DNA from: Sphaerisporangium rufum
Lineage (GTDB): Bacteria > Actinomycetota > Actinomycetes > Streptosporangiales > Streptosporangiaceae
Assembly (NCBI RefSeq): GCF_016863395.1
Contig: NZ_BOOU01000034.1
Span: 1-64,000 of the forward strand
DNA length: 64,000 nucleotides
Direction of reading: 5' to 3'
This document shows positions 44,480 to 53,491 of this stretch, one piece after another (position 1 is the stretch's first letter; each line of letters opens with the position of its first letter). The notes beneath the pieces are model-generated. The model did not search any database and had not been told where the DNA came from. It saw nothing but the letters and a program-made list of their open reading frames with translations. The translations under genes were made by a program, and so were the position numbers.

Positions 44480-45121
44480 TCAGGGCCGGCGGTCCTCCAT
44501 CTCCCAGAGATGGTCGATGACGTGCCAGGCCATCCGCCGGGCGGCGTAGCGCGCCGGCCACCCCTTGGCCGCGAGCGGCACGCCGTCGGAGGGCTTGCCG
44601 AGCACCGCGGCGATCTCATCGCGCAGCGCGTCCCGGGCCGCGGCGTCCGCCGGCGGGAACGGCCGGTGGCGCACCCCGATCAGCCGGGCGTAGGAGCGTT
44701 CGGCCTCCACCACGTGCGCGATCATCTTGTCGCGATCGCGCCCGCCGCCGCGCGGGCCCTTGCGCAGCTCGCTCGGCGAGGCGGCGGCCAGCTCGTCGAA
44801 GGCCGCCCAGCAGGCCCGCAGCAGTGCCGTGTCACGCTCGGCGACCGCCGCGTCCACCGGGCGGGCGTCCAGTTCGGGCACCGCGGCGGGGGCGCCGAAG
44901 TCGGTGGTCGAGTTGCCGGTCACCCGCTCGGCCACGGTGAGGGCGTCCGGCTCGAAGGGCAGGCCGGCCCGCTGAGCGATCTTCCGGTAACGGGGGATGT
45001 AGTCGGCCAGGGCCGCGAGCGCCGCCTCCTCGGTCTTGCCGGCCCGGCACCAGCCGGGCCAGTCGGGGGCGCAGGCGAAGACCTTCTTCTTGGGGCCGAT
45101 CTCGAGGTAGACGTCGGTCAT
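44480..45121 (-). CDS. HicB-like/DinB-like two-domain protein of unknown function
   Basis: 213 aa from ATG 45121. The N-terminal 65 residues (VYLEIGPKKKVFACAPDWPGWCRAGKTEEAALAAL) resemble the partial RNase-H fold of HicB-type proteins. The C-terminal 140 residues resemble a DinB-like four-helix bundle, with His in KMIAHVVEAERSYARLIG and RMAWHVIDHLWEMEDR, which could bind a metal. I infer the domains from pattern, not alignment. No HicA toxin is nearby. Function unknown. Confidence 0.7.
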   Translation of the reverse strand: MTDVYLEIGPKKKVFACAPDWPGWCRAGKTEEAALAALADYIPRYRKIAQRAGLPFEPDALTVAERVTGNSTTDFGAPAAVPELDARPVDAAVAERDTALLRACWAAFDELAAASPSELRKGPRGGGRDRDKMIAHVVEAERSYARLIGVRHRPFPPADAAARDALRDEIAAVLGKPSDGVPLAAKGWPARYAARRMAWHVIDHLWEMEDRRP

Positions 45122-45161
45122 GGGCCCCATCTTCCCCGGCATACCTGACAGGAACCGGCGG

Positions 45162-45944
45162 TCACTCGACGAGTTCGATCAGATCCGCCACCGAGCGCAC
45201 CACCCGCGACGGGCGGAACGGGTAGCGGTCGACCTGATCCTCGGCGGTGACCCCGGTGAGCACCAGGATGGTGTGCAGGCCGGCCTCCATGCCGGACACG
45301 ATGTCGGTGTCCATCCGGTCGCCGATCATCGCGGTGCTCTCGCTGTGGCCCTCGATCGCGTTCAGCGCGCTGCGCATCATCATCGGGTTGGGCTTGCCGA
45401 CGAAGTAGGGCTGCACGCCGGTCGCCTTGGTGATCATCGCGGCCACCGCGCCGCAGGCCGGCAGCGACCCCTCGTTGGACGGGCCGACGGCATCGGGGTT
45501 GGTGGCGATGAACCGGCTGCCCGCCTCGATCAACCGGATGGCCCGGGTGATCGCGGTGAAGCTGTAGGTGCGCGTCTCGCCCAGCACCACGTAGTCCGGC
45601 GCGATGTCGGTCAGGATGTATCCCACCTCGTGCAGCGCGGTGGTCAGCCCCGCCTCGCCGATCACGTACGCCGTACCGCCGGGCCGCTGGTCGTGCAGGA
45701 ACTGCGCGGTGGCCAGCGCCGAGGTCCAGATCGACTCCGGCGGCACCTCAAGGCCCGCGCCGCGCAGCCGCACCGACAGGTCGCGCGGCGTGTAGATGGA
45801 GTTGTTCGTCAGCACCAGGAACCGGCGGCCGGACTCGCGAAGACGGCGGATGAACTCCTCGGCGCCGGGCACCGGCTGGCCCTCGTGCACCAGGACACCG
45901 TCCATGTCCGACAGCCAGCATTCGATCGGTTTGCGCTCGTCCAC
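45162..45944 (-). CDS. HAD-IIA family phosphatase (NagD-like)
   Basis: 260 aa from GTG 45944 behind GGGGGAAGC. Motif [12 protein letters not shown] has both catalytic Asp. Motif II is FLVLTNNS, Lys is in [11 protein letters not shown] and motif III/IV is [19 protein letters not shown]. The C2-type cap lies between residues about 70 and 190. NagD-like enzymes dephosphorylate sugar or nucleotide monophosphates; the exact substrate is not predictable. It is 40 nt upstream of the HicB/DinB-like gene on the same strand. Confidence 0.9.
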   Translation of the reverse strand: MDERKPIECWLSDMDGVLVHEGQPVPGAEEFIRRLRESGRRFLVLTNNSIYTPRDLSVRLRGAGLEVPPESIWTSALATAQFLHDQRPGGTAYVIGEAGLTTALHEVGYILTDIAPDYVVLGETRTYSFTAITRAIRLIEAGSRFIATNPDAVGPSNEGSLPACGAVAAMITKATGVQPYFVGKPNPMMMRSALNAIEGHSESTAMIGDRMDTDIVSGMEAGLHTILVLTGVTAEDQVDRYPFRPSRVVRSVADLIELVE

Positions 45945-46035
45945 GCTTCCCCCGGTTCGCCGCGGTACGTCGGGCCCAGCATGCCACCTCGCCGGCCCCG
46001 CGGCGAAATGCCGGGACCGGCCGGCGGACGGCCCC

Positions 46036-46941
46036 CTACGCCTCCGGGGCCAGCGCCGTCAGGGCCTCCTCGGCGCGGCGCATGGACTCGGCCGGATCGG
46101 CGTCCGGCGAGCCGATCTCGGGGTCGAAATTGAGGTCGTGGAAGACCTCGGTCACCCCGGCGGCGGCCAGCGCCGCGACGTCGGCCCGGATCTCGTCCGG
46201 CGAGCCGGTCAGCGGGCGCCGGTCCGGCGATCCGGGCGGCCGCAGCCGGGTGACGCCGCGGCACACGAAGCTCAGCGCCTCCGGGTCGCGGCCGGCGGCC
46301 GCGGCCGCCTCCTTTACAATGTAGATCTGATCACGGATCGCGGTGAGGTCGGCGCGGCTGGAGCTGATCCAGCCGTCGGCGATCTCCCCGGCCCGGCGCA
46401 GCGCCACCTCGGCGGTGCCACCGAGCAGCAGCGGCGGCGGCGTGACCGGCTTGGGGTCCTGGTGGACCGGCGGCACCTGGTAGAACTCCCCCTGGTGGGA
46501 GATGATCTCCTCGCCCCACAGCAGCCGCAGCACCTGGAGGTACTCCACCGCGCGGCGCCCGCGGGCGGCCATCGGCACGCCCGAGGCGGCGAACTCCTCG
46601 GGGACCCAGCCGAGCCCGAGCCCGGCCGACAGCCGGCCCGCGGAGACGTCCTGCAGGGTGGCCAGTTGCTTGGCCAGCAGCACCGGGGACATGAACGGCA
46701 GGTTGACCACGGCCAGGCCGAGCCCGATGCGCTCGGTCACCCCGGCGAGGTAGGACAGCGTGACGATCGGGTCGCGCACCGACCGGTAGACCGGCCCCAT
46801 GTCGTGCCCCACCGGATAGAGCAGCCGCTGGAAGGTCCACAGCGTCGCGTAGCCGAGTTCCTCGGCGCCGCGGGCGATCCGCAGCGCGTTGCGCGGGGTG
46901 GCCCACGAGCCGGAGATGGGCGCGCCGAATCCAATCTTCAT
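46036..46941 (-). CDS. LLM-class F420-dependent oxidoreductase
   Basis: 301 aa from ATG 46941. TIM-barrel luciferase-like fold: [62 protein letters not shown] and [21 protein letters not shown], the typical F420/FMN-binding track. A second half with [24 protein letters not shown] completes it. It probably reduces or oxidises a small molecule with coenzyme F420. It is divergent from the phosphotransferase gene, only 36 nt away, so the two promoters overlap. Confidence 0.88.
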   Translation of the reverse strand: MKIGFGAPISGSWATPRNALRIARGAEELGYATLWTFQRLLYPVGHDMGPVYRSVRDPIVTLSYLAGVTERIGLGLAVVNLPFMSPVLLAKQLATLQDVSAGRLSAGLGLGWVPEEFAASGVPMAARGRRAVEYLQVLRLLWGEEIISHQGEFYQVPPVHQDPKPVTPPPLLLGGTAEVALRRAGEIADGWISSSRADLTAIRDQIYIVKEAAAAAGRDPEALSFVCRGVTRLRPPGSPDRRPLTGSPDEIRADVAALAAAGVTEVFHDLNFDPEIGSPDADPAESMRRAEEALTALAPEA

Positions 46942-46965
46942 GCCCCCCACCCTAAGGCGCGGTCC

Positions 46966-46971
46966 TACAGT
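46966..46971 (+). promoter_or_regulatory. -10 element of a leaderless promoter for the 46978 phosphotransferase
   Basis: TACAGT (TAnnnT) ends seven nt before the G of GTG 46978, placing the predicted +1 on the start codon. On the other strand TAGGGT lies eight nt from the LLM gene's ATG 46941, so the 36-nt gap seems to hold two back-to-back near-leaderless promoters. Confidence 0.45.
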
Positions 46972-46977
46972 GATCCG

Positions 46978-47871
46978 GTGACCGTCGAGGACGATACCGG
47001 GGTGGCAGGCGGCTTACCGGAGGCCCTGGCCGGCGTGGCGGGGGTGTCGCCACGCGCGGCGACGGTGCTCAAGCGGACCCGGGTCACGGTGGTGCGCGCC
47101 GGCGAGCTGGTGGTGAAGGCCCACGAGCCGGGCACGGCGGAGGCGGCGCTGAACGCCCGGCTGCGCGCGGCCGCCGCCCTGCCGGACCTGCTGCTGCCGC
47201 CGGCGTCCGACCGGGCCCTGCGGGTGGCGGGGCGCCTGGTCACCGTCTGGCCGGCCGGCGAGGCGGTGGACCCGGCCGGCGATCCGGCGGCCGCGCCCTG
47301 GGAGGCCGCGGCCGGCCTGCTCGCCCGGCTGCACGCGACGCCGGCCGGCGGCCTCGGGCTGCCCCCGGCCGGCGGCCCGGACCGGGTGGCCCGGGCGCTG
47401 GCCCGGCTGGCCGGCGCGCCGGGGGCGCCCGCCGCCGCGGCCGCGGCCGTCCGGCGGGCCGCGCGCACCCTGCCCGCCGGGGGCGGCACGGGCACCGGCC
47501 TGGCGCACGGCGACTGGCATCTCGGCCAGATCGTCCGGTACCGGGACCGCTGGCTGCTGATCGACGTGGACGACCTCGGGCTGGGCGATCCGGTGTGGGA
47601 TCTGGCCCGTCCCGCCGCCTGGTACGCCGCCGGACTCCTCGACCCGGAGTTATGGCACCGCCTTTTATCGGGATATGTCAGTGCAGGTGGTCCGGCGGTG
47701 GACGCGGGCGATCCGTGGCCGGAACTCGACCGGCCCGCCCGGGCGTTGACGGTCCAGTTGGCGGCCACGGCGGTCGCGGCGGCCGGCGAGGAGGGACGTC
47801 CGCTGGACGAGGCCGAGCAGGCGCTCGTCTCCTCCTGCGGAAGGATCACCCGCGCCGCCCGGCGGCAGTAG
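46978..47871 (+). CDS. APH-family phosphotransferase
   Basis: 297 aa from GTG 46978. Kinase-like fold with catalytic loop GLAHGDWHLGQIVRY (HGDxxxxQ, Gln where Asn is usual) and metal-binding LLIDVDDLGLGDPVWDLARP. The N-lobe is reduced (TRVTVVRAGELVVKAHEPG carries the likely ATP Lys). The Asn-to-Gln change at the end of the Brenner motif is found in some homologues and may be tolerated. The substrate is unknown. The start agrees with a leaderless -10. Confidence 0.8.
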   Translation: MTVEDDTGVAGGLPEALAGVAGVSPRAATVLKRTRVTVVRAGELVVKAHEPGTAEAALNARLRAAAALPDLLLPPASDRALRVAGRLVTVWPAGEAVDPAGDPAAAPWEAAAGLLARLHATPAGGLGLPPAGGPDRVARALARLAGAPGAPAAAAAAVRRAARTLPAGGGTGTGLAHGDWHLGQIVRYRDRWLLIDVDDLGLGDPVWDLARPAAWYAAGLLDPELWHRLLSGYVSAGGPAVDAGDPWPELDRPARALTVQLAATAVAAAGEEGRPLDEAEQALVSSCGRITRAARRQ

Positions 47872-47905
47872 GGTCGCCTTGCGGATCAACGAAGGAGATC
47901 TATCG

Positions 47906-48169
47906 ATGAAGTGCCCGAAGTGCCCCGGCGTCATGCGCACCTACGATCGCAACGGCGTTCACATCGAGCAGTGCGAGAACTGCCGCGGCATCTTCCTCGA
48001 CTACGGCGAGCTGGAGACGCTGTCCCGGGTGGAGACGCAGTGGGCCCAGCAACAGTACGGCCCGCCGCCGGCCCCGGGCGGTCCGGCCTGGGGCGCGCCG
48101 CACCACGGCCACCACGGCCGCCACGGTCATCACCAGCGCGGCTGGGTGGGCATGCTCTTCTCCAGCTGA
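47906..48169 (+). CDS. Small zinc-ribbon (zf-TFIIB-like) protein
   Basis: 87 aa from ATG 47906 behind GAAGGAG. Four Cys form a zinc ribbon: MKCPKCPGVMRTYDRNGVHI then EQCENCRGIFLDYGELETL, the TFIIB-like zinc-binding pattern (CPxC...CxxCxGxxLDxGE). The C-terminal half is Gln/Pro-rich with a His/Gly stretch (HHGHHGRHGHHQRG) that could bind further metal. Proteins of this type are common in actinobacteria; the role is unknown. It is 34 nt after the phosphotransferase on the same strand. Confidence 0.85.
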   Translation: MKCPKCPGVMRTYDRNGVHIEQCENCRGIFLDYGELETLSRVETQWAQQQYGPPPAPGGPAWGAPHHGHHGRHGHHQRGWVGMLFSS

Positions 48170-48178
48170 CGGCGGCGT

Positions 48179-48210
48179 CCGCCGGGCCCGGGCGCGTCCC
48201 GGCCCGGCGG
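48179..48210. terminator. Bidirectional terminator-like hairpin
   Basis: A perfect 10-bp stem (48179-48188 with 48201-48210) lies in the 54-nt gap between the convergent zinc-ribbon and lipoprotein genes. No T run follows, which is common for actinomycete terminators. Confidence 0.55.
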
Positions 48211-48223
48211 CCCGCCGTTCCCC

Positions 48224-49180
48224 TCAGCGCGGGAAGCCGTCCGGGTCGACCTCGGCGGTGCGGGCGTTACCGCCGGCCACCGGCTGCAGCGTCAGCGTCC
48301 AGGTGCTGAACCGGATGAGGTTGCCGGTGCGCACCGTGGTGAACTTCACCGGCTCCTCGAACCGCTGGAACCCGCAGTCGCGGGTGAACGCCCGTGCCTT
48401 GCCGTCCCAGTCGGCACCGCCGGTGAAGTAGATGCGGTAGGTGCCGTCCGGCACGCCGCCGATCTTCGCCTTCCGCTTCTTGCGCACGTAGAAGGACACC
48501 GCCTTGGTGCCGCCGCGCACCAGCGTCAGCACCGCGTCCTTGCCGGTGCCGTTGTCGACGGTGAGGGTGCCCCGCCCGGAGCGGGCGCCCGAGCGCACGA
48601 ACGCCCCGTTGGCCAGCCGCCGGTCACGCGCCGCGGGGACCTTCACCGTGGCCACCTCGGCCGGGTAGTCGCCCTTGGCGGCCAGGTCGCCGCCCGCCGA
48701 CCGCACCGCCTCGAAACCCTCCGCCCGGCCGAGCCTGGCCAGCACGGCGCCGGAGGTGCACAGCCGCCGCCCCTCCACCGACTCGCGCAGGTCGTCCAAG
48801 TCGTCGGTCAGGTCACGCAGCGCCGCCACGTAGTCGGCGTGCTCGGCGGCGGCGTCCGCCGGCGGCACGAGCACGCCGAGCCCGGCCGCCGCCTCGGCGG
48901 CGGCCACGCGGGCACGTTCCAAACGCTCGCCGAGCGCCTTCAGCGAGCGCGACCTGCCGATGCCGGCCAGCGCCTTGGCCACCGGCCCCGCCTGCGCGGT
49001 CAGCTCGGCGGAGTACCGCTCGGGTGAGAGCGCGGCGGCACGGGCGGGCGTGGAGCCGCCCGCGGGCGGGGCGCTCCGGGAGAACCGCGAGGACTGGTCG
49101 GCCGGCTCGTCGCCGGAACTGCACGCCGACACCGCGAACGTCGCGACGAGCGCGAGGGGGAGCCACCGGGGGGCGATCAT
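48224..49180 (-). CDS. Lipoprotein of unknown function
   Basis: 318 aa from ATG 49180. Lipobox: LPLALVATFAVSACSSG, with the lipidated Cys at about residue 20. A helical region (residues 50-150: LSPERYSAELTAQAGPVAKAL, EHADYVAALRDLTDDLDDLRES) precedes a beta-rich C-terminal domain of about 110 residues (GTLTVDNGTGKDAVLTLVRG, SFYVRKKRKAKIGGVPDGTYRIYFTGGADWDG), which resembles secreted beta-sandwich domains. I do not know a named family. Outer face of the membrane. Confidence 0.75.
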   Translation of the reverse strand: MIAPRWLPLALVATFAVSACSSGDEPADQSSRFSRSAPPAGGSTPARAAALSPERYSAELTAQAGPVAKALAGIGRSRSLKALGERLERARVAAAEAAAGLGVLVPPADAAAEHADYVAALRDLTDDLDDLRESVEGRRLCTSGAVLARLGRAEGFEAVRSAGGDLAAKGDYPAEVATVKVPAARDRRLANGAFVRSGARSGRGTLTVDNGTGKDAVLTLVRGGTKAVSFYVRKKRKAKIGGVPDGTYRIYFTGGADWDGKARAFTRDCGFQRFEEPVKFTTVRTGNLIRFSTWTLTLQPVAGGNARTAEVDPDGFPR

Positions 49181-49254
49181 TCGCCGATATTCCGGGAGAG
49201 CCGCCGCACTGTCAAGCCGGGCGGTCATGGCGGCCGTGGACCGCCGGCCGCGGA

Positions 49255-50745
49255 TCAGCCGGGCGGGCGGAACACCAGCAGCGAGCGCGGCCGCTTGGCC
49301 AGCACGACCGGCCCGGCGACGCTGAAGGTCTCCCCGTCGCGGGCCAGCCGGACCTGCCCGTCCGGCGCGTCCGGCGCGTCGATCCGTACGGTGTCGGCAC
49401 GCCAGCGCAGGTAGTTGCGCGACAGCCCGACCCCGCCGGCGACGGTGCTGGCCAGGGCCCGCAGCCGGGGCAGCCGGCCGGCCGCGGCCAGCACCCGGAC
49501 GTCGAGCAGGCCGTCCTCCAGCCGGTCGCGCACCGTCGGCGCGACACCCCGCGACCGGTAGGCGCAGTTGCCGGCGAACAGCAGCCACACCCGGCGCGGC
49601 ACCCCGTCGATCACCAGCGGTTCGGGGCGCCGGTCGTGCAGCAGCGCGTCGGCCATCGCCATCACCAGCGCCGGCCACCTCCCCACTGTGCGCTCCCAGC
49701 GCTCGCGCCGGTCCACCACCAGCGGATGGATGCCGAGCGTGGCGGTGTTCAGGAACACCCGGCCGGCCGCCTCGGCGACGTCGACCGCCACCACGTGCCC
49801 GGCCTGGTAGGCGGCGACCGCGTCGGCCACCGTCTGCAGGCCGAGGGTGCGCGCGAAGTGGTCCAGCGTCCCGGCCGGGACCGGCAGCAGCGGGACGCCC
49901 TGCTCCAGCGCCGCCTGCGCGCCGCAGGCCATGGTGCCGTCGCCGCCCGCGACGGCCAGCACCAGGGCCCGGCCGGCCGCCTCGTGCAGGTGCTTGGCCA
50001 GGTCGTCACCCGGTGCCACCTCCACGACCTCGGCGTCCGGCAACGCCCGGCGCAGCGCGGCGGCGGTACCGGGGTCGCGGCCGGTGCCGTTGTTCACCAC
50101 GGCGACCACCCCGGCGCCGCGCGGGTCGAGGTCGCGGGTCGGGGCGGTGGCGGCGACCCGGACCTCGCCGAGCACCGCGGGCTCCGGCCATATCCGGCGG
50201 GAGGCCGCCGCGGCGAGCACGCCGATGGCCGCGCCGGCCAGCACGTCCCCCGGATAGTGCACCCCGGTGTAGACCCGGGAGAAGCAGACCGCGCCGGCGG
50301 TGACGGCGACCGGGACGGCGACCCCGCGCGGCGCCTCCATCGCGACCGCCGTGGCGAAGGCCGCCGCGGCGGCCGAGTGCCCGGAGGGGAAGGAGTGCGA
50401 GCTCGGGACGCGCCCCAGCCGGACCGCCGGGAAGTCCACGAGGTCGGCGACCGCGGGCCGGGCGCGGGCGAACGCCTGCTTGCCGAGCAGGTTCACCACC
50501 GGACTGGCCACGCTGATCGCCAGCAGGCCGCGCGTGGCGGCCCGCCGCATCCGCCGGCGGCCGGTGACGGCCAGAACGGCGGCGGCCCCGGCCCACAGCA
50601 GCGAGTTGTCCGCCGCCCGGGACAACCGGGGAAGCACGTGGTGGAACCCGGGCAGCCGCGCCGTGGCGACCGACGAGAACAGCCGCCGGTCCAGCGCGCC
50701 GAGCGCCTTTCTGATCCTGGGGCGGGTGAAGGTGGCCTTGCGCAT
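49255..50745 (-). CDS. PAP2 phosphatase-diacylglycerol kinase fusion protein
   Basis: 496 aa from ATG 50745. The N-terminal 200 residues are a PAP2 phosphatase with motifs KQAFARARP, SSHSFPSGHSAAAAAFA and SRVYTGVHYPGDVLAG (all catalytic His/Arg present) in about five membrane helices. The C-terminal 290 residues are a DAGK/YegS-like lipid kinase domain: VVNNGTGRD, AVAGGDGTMACGAQAAL and PVPAGTLDHFARTLGL. Both activities act on phosphatidic acid/diacylglycerol or similar lipids, in opposite directions. This two-domain form is known in actinobacteria. Its in vivo role is unclear. Confidence 0.9.
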   Translation of the reverse strand: MRKATFTRPRIRKALGALDRRLFSSVATARLPGFHHVLPRLSRAADNSLLWAGAAAVLAVTGRRRMRRAATRGLLAISVASPVVNLLGKQAFARARPAVADLVDFPAVRLGRVPSSHSFPSGHSAAAAAFATAVAMEAPRGVAVPVAVTAGAVCFSRVYTGVHYPGDVLAGAAIGVLAAAASRRIWPEPAVLGEVRVAATAPTRDLDPRGAGVVAVVNNGTGRDPGTAAALRRALPDAEVVEVAPGDDLAKHLHEAAGRALVLAVAGGDGTMACGAQAALEQGVPLLPVPAGTLDHFARTLGLQTVADAVAAYQAGHVVAVDVAEAAGRVFLNTATLGIHPLVVDRRERWERTVGRWPALVMAMADALLHDRRPEPLVIDGVPRRVWLLFAGNCAYRSRGVAPTVRDRLEDGLLDVRVLAAAGRLPRLRALASTVAGGVGLSRNYLRWRADTVRIDAPDAPDGQVRLARDGETFSVAGPVVLAKRPRSLLVFRPPG

Positions 50746-50806
50746 GCCCTGGTACGTGCCCACGCAGCGGCCGGGCACGCGTCCCGCCCTGTTCAGGCGT
50801 CGGCGT

Positions 50807-51118
50807 TCAGGCGTCGGCGCGCGGGACCGCCCCGGCGGCCCGGGGGGCCGGGGCGGGGCTCGTGGCGCCGAACGCGTCGCGGAGCACCTCCTCGACGTCC
50901 AGCTCCAGCACCCAGGTGTCGCCGGCCGCGCCGGAACACGGGCCGGCCTCGGGCCCGGCCGGCGCCCGGACCCGGCTGAACGCGGCGCGGAAGAAACGCT
51001 CCTCGCCCACCAGGCGGCACAGGCTCATCACCCGGCTGTACAGCAGCGGACGGCCACCGGCCCCCGGGCCGGACCCGGCGGCGGCGACCGCCTCGAAGAG
51101 CGCTGGATCACCGCTCAT
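50807..51118 (-). CDS. Stand-alone paralogue of the PHP protein's N-terminal domain
   Basis: 103 aa from ATG 51118, with GGGAGGTG five nt upstream. It matches residues about 1-100 of the adjacent gene at 51304-53316: RLVGEERFFRAAFSRVR against RFAGEEEFFRAAFARVR, and WVLELDVEEVLRDAFGA against RVLELDFDEVLRDAVGA. The 5' untranslated region is also duplicated (CCTCCCAT followed by a GTGTG segment in both). A 25-residue segment is missing in the middle and the tail is Ala/Pro-rich. It is either a partial tandem duplicate under decay or a small partner of the full-length enzyme. Confidence 0.7.
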   Translation of the reverse strand: MSGDPALFEAVAAAGSGPGAGGRPLLYSRVMSLCRLVGEERFFRAAFSRVRAPAGPEAGPCSGAAGDTWVLELDVEEVLRDAFGATSPAPAPRAAGAVPRADA

Positions 51119-51303
51119 GACACCTCCCATTACACAGTGTGACGCCATGGTGACAGCAATGGCCGCCGCGTGCGGCCCGAAGCACCGGCCTCAGACGATT
51201 TCCGGCCCGGCGCCGCCCCTGCTCCCGGGCCCGTATCGGGTCCGGTGGCCGGGCACCGCCCGCCGCGCCGGGCCGCCGCCGAAGCGCCCGCCGCGCCGGC
51301 GGG

Positions 51304-53316
51304 TCAGCGGGGCAGCCGCGCCTGGTAGACCCGCCGGGCCTCGTCGATCATCGAAAGGTGCTCGCGCAGCCGGCCGGCCCCCGGCCGGACGTGCGCGCCG
51401 ACCAGTTCCTCCAGCAGTTCCAGCCACGCCAGGCACCAGCGGACGTCGGCGGGGCGGGCGACCCGCCGGCCGCGCACGTCCAGGTAGACCGGGCTGGTGT
51501 GCGCGAAGACCTCGGCGAAGTGCGACCGCCGATGCGGCCCGCCGCCGGCCACCAGCACCACGTAGGTGGGCGAGTCCACCACCAGCTCGGCGGTCAGCAC
51601 CGGCGGCGGACCCGCGGCGAGCACGCCGCCGGCGGTGCGGATCTCCAGCCGTTCGACCTCCGGGCCGGTGGCCCGCGCGGTGATCTCCACCCGGTCCCCC
51701 GGTTCCCGGACCAGGGTGTCGCCCAGGCCGTGCCCGTCCACCGCCAGCTCCAGGAACGGGCCGGTGGTGGCGAAGGTGCGCCCGCGCCGCACCGCCTCGG
51801 CGTAGGCCGCCGCGGTGAGCGGCCCGTCCACCCGCGCGTAGGTGCGCTCCCAGCCGGGCGGGTTGGTCACCGTCTCCATCCGCTGGTGGCCGAAAGAGAG
51901 CATGGCGTCGGTGCCGGCCACCGCGGCCAGCCGGTTCCCGGCGCCGAGCAGCCGGCGGTAGACCGCCGACGAGCCGGCGGCCGAGGCGTAGTGCAGGATC
52001 TCCATGGCGTCCACCAGGCCGAGCGCGGCGTCCACCACCACCGCCCGGGCGGTGCAGTCGGCGCGCCCGGTGCCGACGGCGTCCCGCGGCTCGCCGACCG
52101 GCGTCTTGAAGGTGTGGGCGTACCCGACGACGCCGCCGAGCGCCCGCAGTTCCTCGCAGACCTCGCCGGTGGGCGGCCGGGCCGGGTCCCCGGCCGGACC
52201 GGCGTGGTAGCGGCCGGGCGGGGCGGCGATCCCAAAGGCGTGCAGGTGCCCGAGCAGGTCGTCGCGGTACTCGGCGCCCATCCGGGCCACGTGCGTGCCG
52301 TCCGACCACGGCAGGTCCCGGCCCGCCCAGTGCGCCAGGGCCTCCCGGTCGTACACCTGCCCGCCGGAGACGTTGGCGGCGAGCAGGTTGAGCACGTGCA
52401 GGTCCTCGCCGTGCTGGGCGGCGGCCGCCATCGCCGGGGTGGCCACCACGTCCCCGGAGTAGTTGAGGTGCACGTGCAGGTCGGCGCCGTACCAGCCGCG
52501 GGCGGCGGCGTCGATGATCCGGGCCGGTGCCAGCTCCACGGTGGTCTCGCCCGCCGGGACGACCGCGGTCTCGGCGATCTCGTACTCCATGCCCCGGGTG
52601 ACCCGGACGGTCAGCGGCTCGGCGGGCACGTCGAGCACCAGGTCGTCCCCGTGGAAGTAGGGGGTGCCGTGGTGGTCGCGGCGCGGCGGCGCCCCGGCCG
52701 GGTACCAGCCCTGGCCGTCGGCGCCGTAGACGCTCCACCGGCAGGGCAGCCCGGCACGCAGCCGCAACCGCGCGGCGGGCGCGCGGCGGGTCAGGCCGGA
52801 CAGGTCCACCGGCCGGCCGGCCACCGCCACCTCGGCCGCCGAGTCGAGGTCCACCAGGCGGGCGCCGCCCGCCCCGACCCGGTGCGGCCGGCCGGCCACG
52901 GTGACGCGGACCGGGTCGGGACCGGCGTTGTCCAGCAGCAGGGCCAGCGGTACCGGCCGGCCGTCCAGCACGGTGCGGGGCCGGCCGTCCACCCGGTGCC
53001 CGTCGGGGGTGATCCGCAGCACGGCGAGCCCGTCCGGCGGGGCCGCCCCCACCGCGTCGCGCAGCACCTCGTCGAAGTCCAGTTCCAGCACCCGGGTGAT
53101 CTCGTCGCCGGTGGCGCCCGGGCCCGCCCCGGTACGGACCCGGGCGAAGGCGGCCCGGAAGAACTCCTCCTCGCCGGCGAAGCGGGACACGCCCATCAGC
53201 CGGACGTAGGGGCTCGGCGGCTCCGTCCAGCTCATGCCGTGCGCCGCCAGCGCGTCGCGGTACCGCTCGAGCGCGCCGGCGACCGCCGCCGGCAGCATCG
53301 GGTCGTCATCGCCCAT
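51304..53316 (-). CDS. PHP-type (CehA/McbA-like) metallohydrolase with novel N-terminal domain
   Basis: 670 aa from ATG 53316, with GGGAGG four nt upstream. The N-terminal about 100 residues are a helical domain shared with the small gene at 50807. A beta-sandwich-like middle part follows (LALLLDNAGPDPVRVTVAGR). From about residue 275 comes a PHP-type metal site: WYGADLHVHLNYSG, with later AHTFKTPVG, MEILHYAS and AGTDAMLSFGHQRMETVTNP. A C-terminal beta domain (DRVEITARATGPEVERLEI) and a helical end complete it. The CehA/McbA group hydrolyses diverse esters, carbamates and phosphoesters. The substrate is unknown. There is no signal peptide. Confidence 0.8.
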   Translation of the reverse strand: MGDDDPMLPAAVAGALERYRDALAAHGMSWTEPPSPYVRLMGVSRFAGEEEFFRAAFARVRTGAGPGATGDEITRVLELDFDEVLRDAVGAAPPDGLAVLRITPDGHRVDGRPRTVLDGRPVPLALLLDNAGPDPVRVTVAGRPHRVGAGGARLVDLDSAAEVAVAGRPVDLSGLTRRAPAARLRLRAGLPCRWSVYGADGQGWYPAGAPPRRDHHGTPYFHGDDLVLDVPAEPLTVRVTRGMEYEIAETAVVPAGETTVELAPARIIDAAARGWYGADLHVHLNYSGDVVATPAMAAAAQHGEDLHVLNLLAANVSGGQVYDREALAHWAGRDLPWSDGTHVARMGAEYRDDLLGHLHAFGIAAPPGRYHAGPAGDPARPPTGEVCEELRALGGVVGYAHTFKTPVGEPRDAVGTGRADCTARAVVVDAALGLVDAMEILHYASAAGSSAVYRRLLGAGNRLAAVAGTDAMLSFGHQRMETVTNPPGWERTYARVDGPLTAAAYAEAVRRGRTFATTGPFLELAVDGHGLGDTLVREPGDRVEITARATGPEVERLEIRTAGGVLAAGPPPVLTAELVVDSPTYVVLVAGGGPHRRSHFAEVFAHTSPVYLDVRGRRVARPADVRWCLAWLELLEELVGAHVRPGAGRLREHLSMIDEARRVYQARLPR

Positions 53317-53491
53317 GGAACCTCCCATCACGCGGTGTGCGGCAATCGTCACACCGGCGCGCCGGGGGGGCCGCCGGGGGCGGGTACGCCGGGCGGAGGT
53401 TCCTTCCACTCCGGTGCAGCGGTCTCCGCCCGGGGACAACCCGGCCCGGGCGCCCCGCCCGCGACCTGCGGATCCTTGCGGATCGGCCGGG

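Noticed and set aside
44925-45121. HicAB toxin-antitoxin system
   Set aside because: Only a HicB-like N-terminal fold is visible and there is no HicA-sized gene next to it.
37075-47871. The two APH-type phosphotransferases as antibiotic-resistance genes
   Set aside because: The fold is shared by many metabolic kinases, and neither gene lies in a resistance or biosynthetic context.
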